A stretch of DNA of 21,945 bases from CAZHWT01 sp964536215 (lineage in GTDB: Bacteria; Patescibacteriota; CAZHWT01), in assembly GCA_964536215.1 (NCBI GenBank), contig CAZHWT010000022.1:1-21945 (forward strand). Reading direction: 5' to 3'. Position numbers and translations under genes: made by a program. Positions 21,750 to 21,945 of this stretch are shown in pieces. The notes under the pieces were generated by a model that ran no database searches, was not told where the DNA came from, and worked only from the letters and a program-made list of their open reading frames with translations. The first letter of the stretch is position 1; every line of letters starts with the position of its first letter.

Positions 21750-21833
21750 CGAATATCGTAGATCGTGGATCGTAAACCCCGATTGAATCGGGGTGAATCG
21801 GGAATCGGATTCTCAGTCAAGCTGAGAATGACA
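21750..21833 (-). repeat. Heptamer array joined to REP-like hairpins
   Basis: Units CGAATAT, CGTAGAT, CGTGGAT and CGTAAAC (21750-21777) run into ACCCCGATT/AATCGGGGT (21776-21794), followed by GGATTCTCAG/CTGAGAATGACA (21807-21833). These are the same modules as at 209-255 and 4098-4150. An antisense frame at 21671-21937 runs through them and is not credible as a gene. Confidence 0.7.
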
Positions 21834-21844
21834 TGAATAAAGAA

Positions 21845-21901
21845 TTCCTGCCCTCTAGCGCAGCGAGCCATCCTGCCCTCTAGCGACGAAGTTGCGAGCC
21901 A
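21845..21901. repeat. Two-copy tandem repeat, CCTGCCCTCTAGCG...GAGCCA
   Basis: Copy 1 (21845-21870) and copy 2 (21871-21901) share TCCTGCCCTCTAGCG and GCGAGCCA and differ by a short insertion. No gene is seen from 21834 to the window end. Confidence 0.65.
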
Positions 21902-21945
21902 TTGTTCTCCAAGCGTATCGGCAAAAGGCATTGACATTGGTTGGG

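Noticed and set aside
21671..21937. An 88-aa minus-strand frame through the right-end repeats
   Set aside because: It translates the REP hairpin, heptamer array and tandem repeat; no domain or ribosome-binding site supports it.

Overview
The window looks like a chromosomal stretch from a candidate-phylum-radiation (Patescibacteria-like) bacterium. The reasons are indirect: the proteins are divergent members of core families (RNase Y, YmdB, RecA, a DHH/DHHA2 phosphoesterase, DUF4173, a four-helix-bundle S23-type protein), intergenic spaces are full of degenerate 7-bp repeats and REP-like hairpins, and one large protein carries phage-tail-like ends typical of surface proteins in these genomes. 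TGA is used as an ordinary stop (for example the ATGA overlap at 4857-4860), so the UGA=Gly code of Gracilibacteria/Absconditabacteria does not apply. I cannot fix the class from sequence alone.

Layout. 1-5675 (+ strand): the 3' end of a recX-like gene, a repeat-rich gap, a 519-aa tail-fibre-like protein, RNase Y with a clear promoter, a second repeat-rich gap, then a nucleotidyltransferase-fold gene overlapping a YmdB-type phosphodiesterase. 5838-6848 (- strand): a DHH/DHHA2 (family II pyrophosphatase-like) gene with a strong promoter and a leader that can adopt two mutually exclusive helices, one covering the start codon. 7160-9013 (+): an ABC exporter. 9093-10505 (-): a protein built of 22-residue amphipathic repeats, an ASCH-domain gene broken by one TAG, and an HxlR-type regulator divergent from an FMN reductase (10616-11209, +). 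11421-13972 (-): recA followed by a ferredoxin-reductase-like flavoprotein and a HAD phosphatase in one tight cluster.

14190-14705 holds a promoter, an 8-copy 7-bp array, tRNA-Pro(GGG) and three tandem 113-bp repeats. 14765-17023 (+) holds the S23-type protein, a DUF4173 membrane protein, a perfect 34-bp palindrome and an AbrB-like regulator whose upstream region repeats the palindrome's half-site. 17070-21262 is a candidate island: two directly repeated ~270-bp copies bracket three minus-strand genes (an unrecognised 505-aa protein, a PIG-L deacetylase and an APH-fold kinase). The right end carries a small membrane protein with a 7-bp tandem array inside its coding region, then more repeats.

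Most promising for a second look: the switch-like leader at 6847-6921, the repeat-bracketed three-gene unit with its unknown 505-aa protein, the 22-residue-repeat protein, and a hairpin repeat whose copies differ by a compensatory base-pair change.
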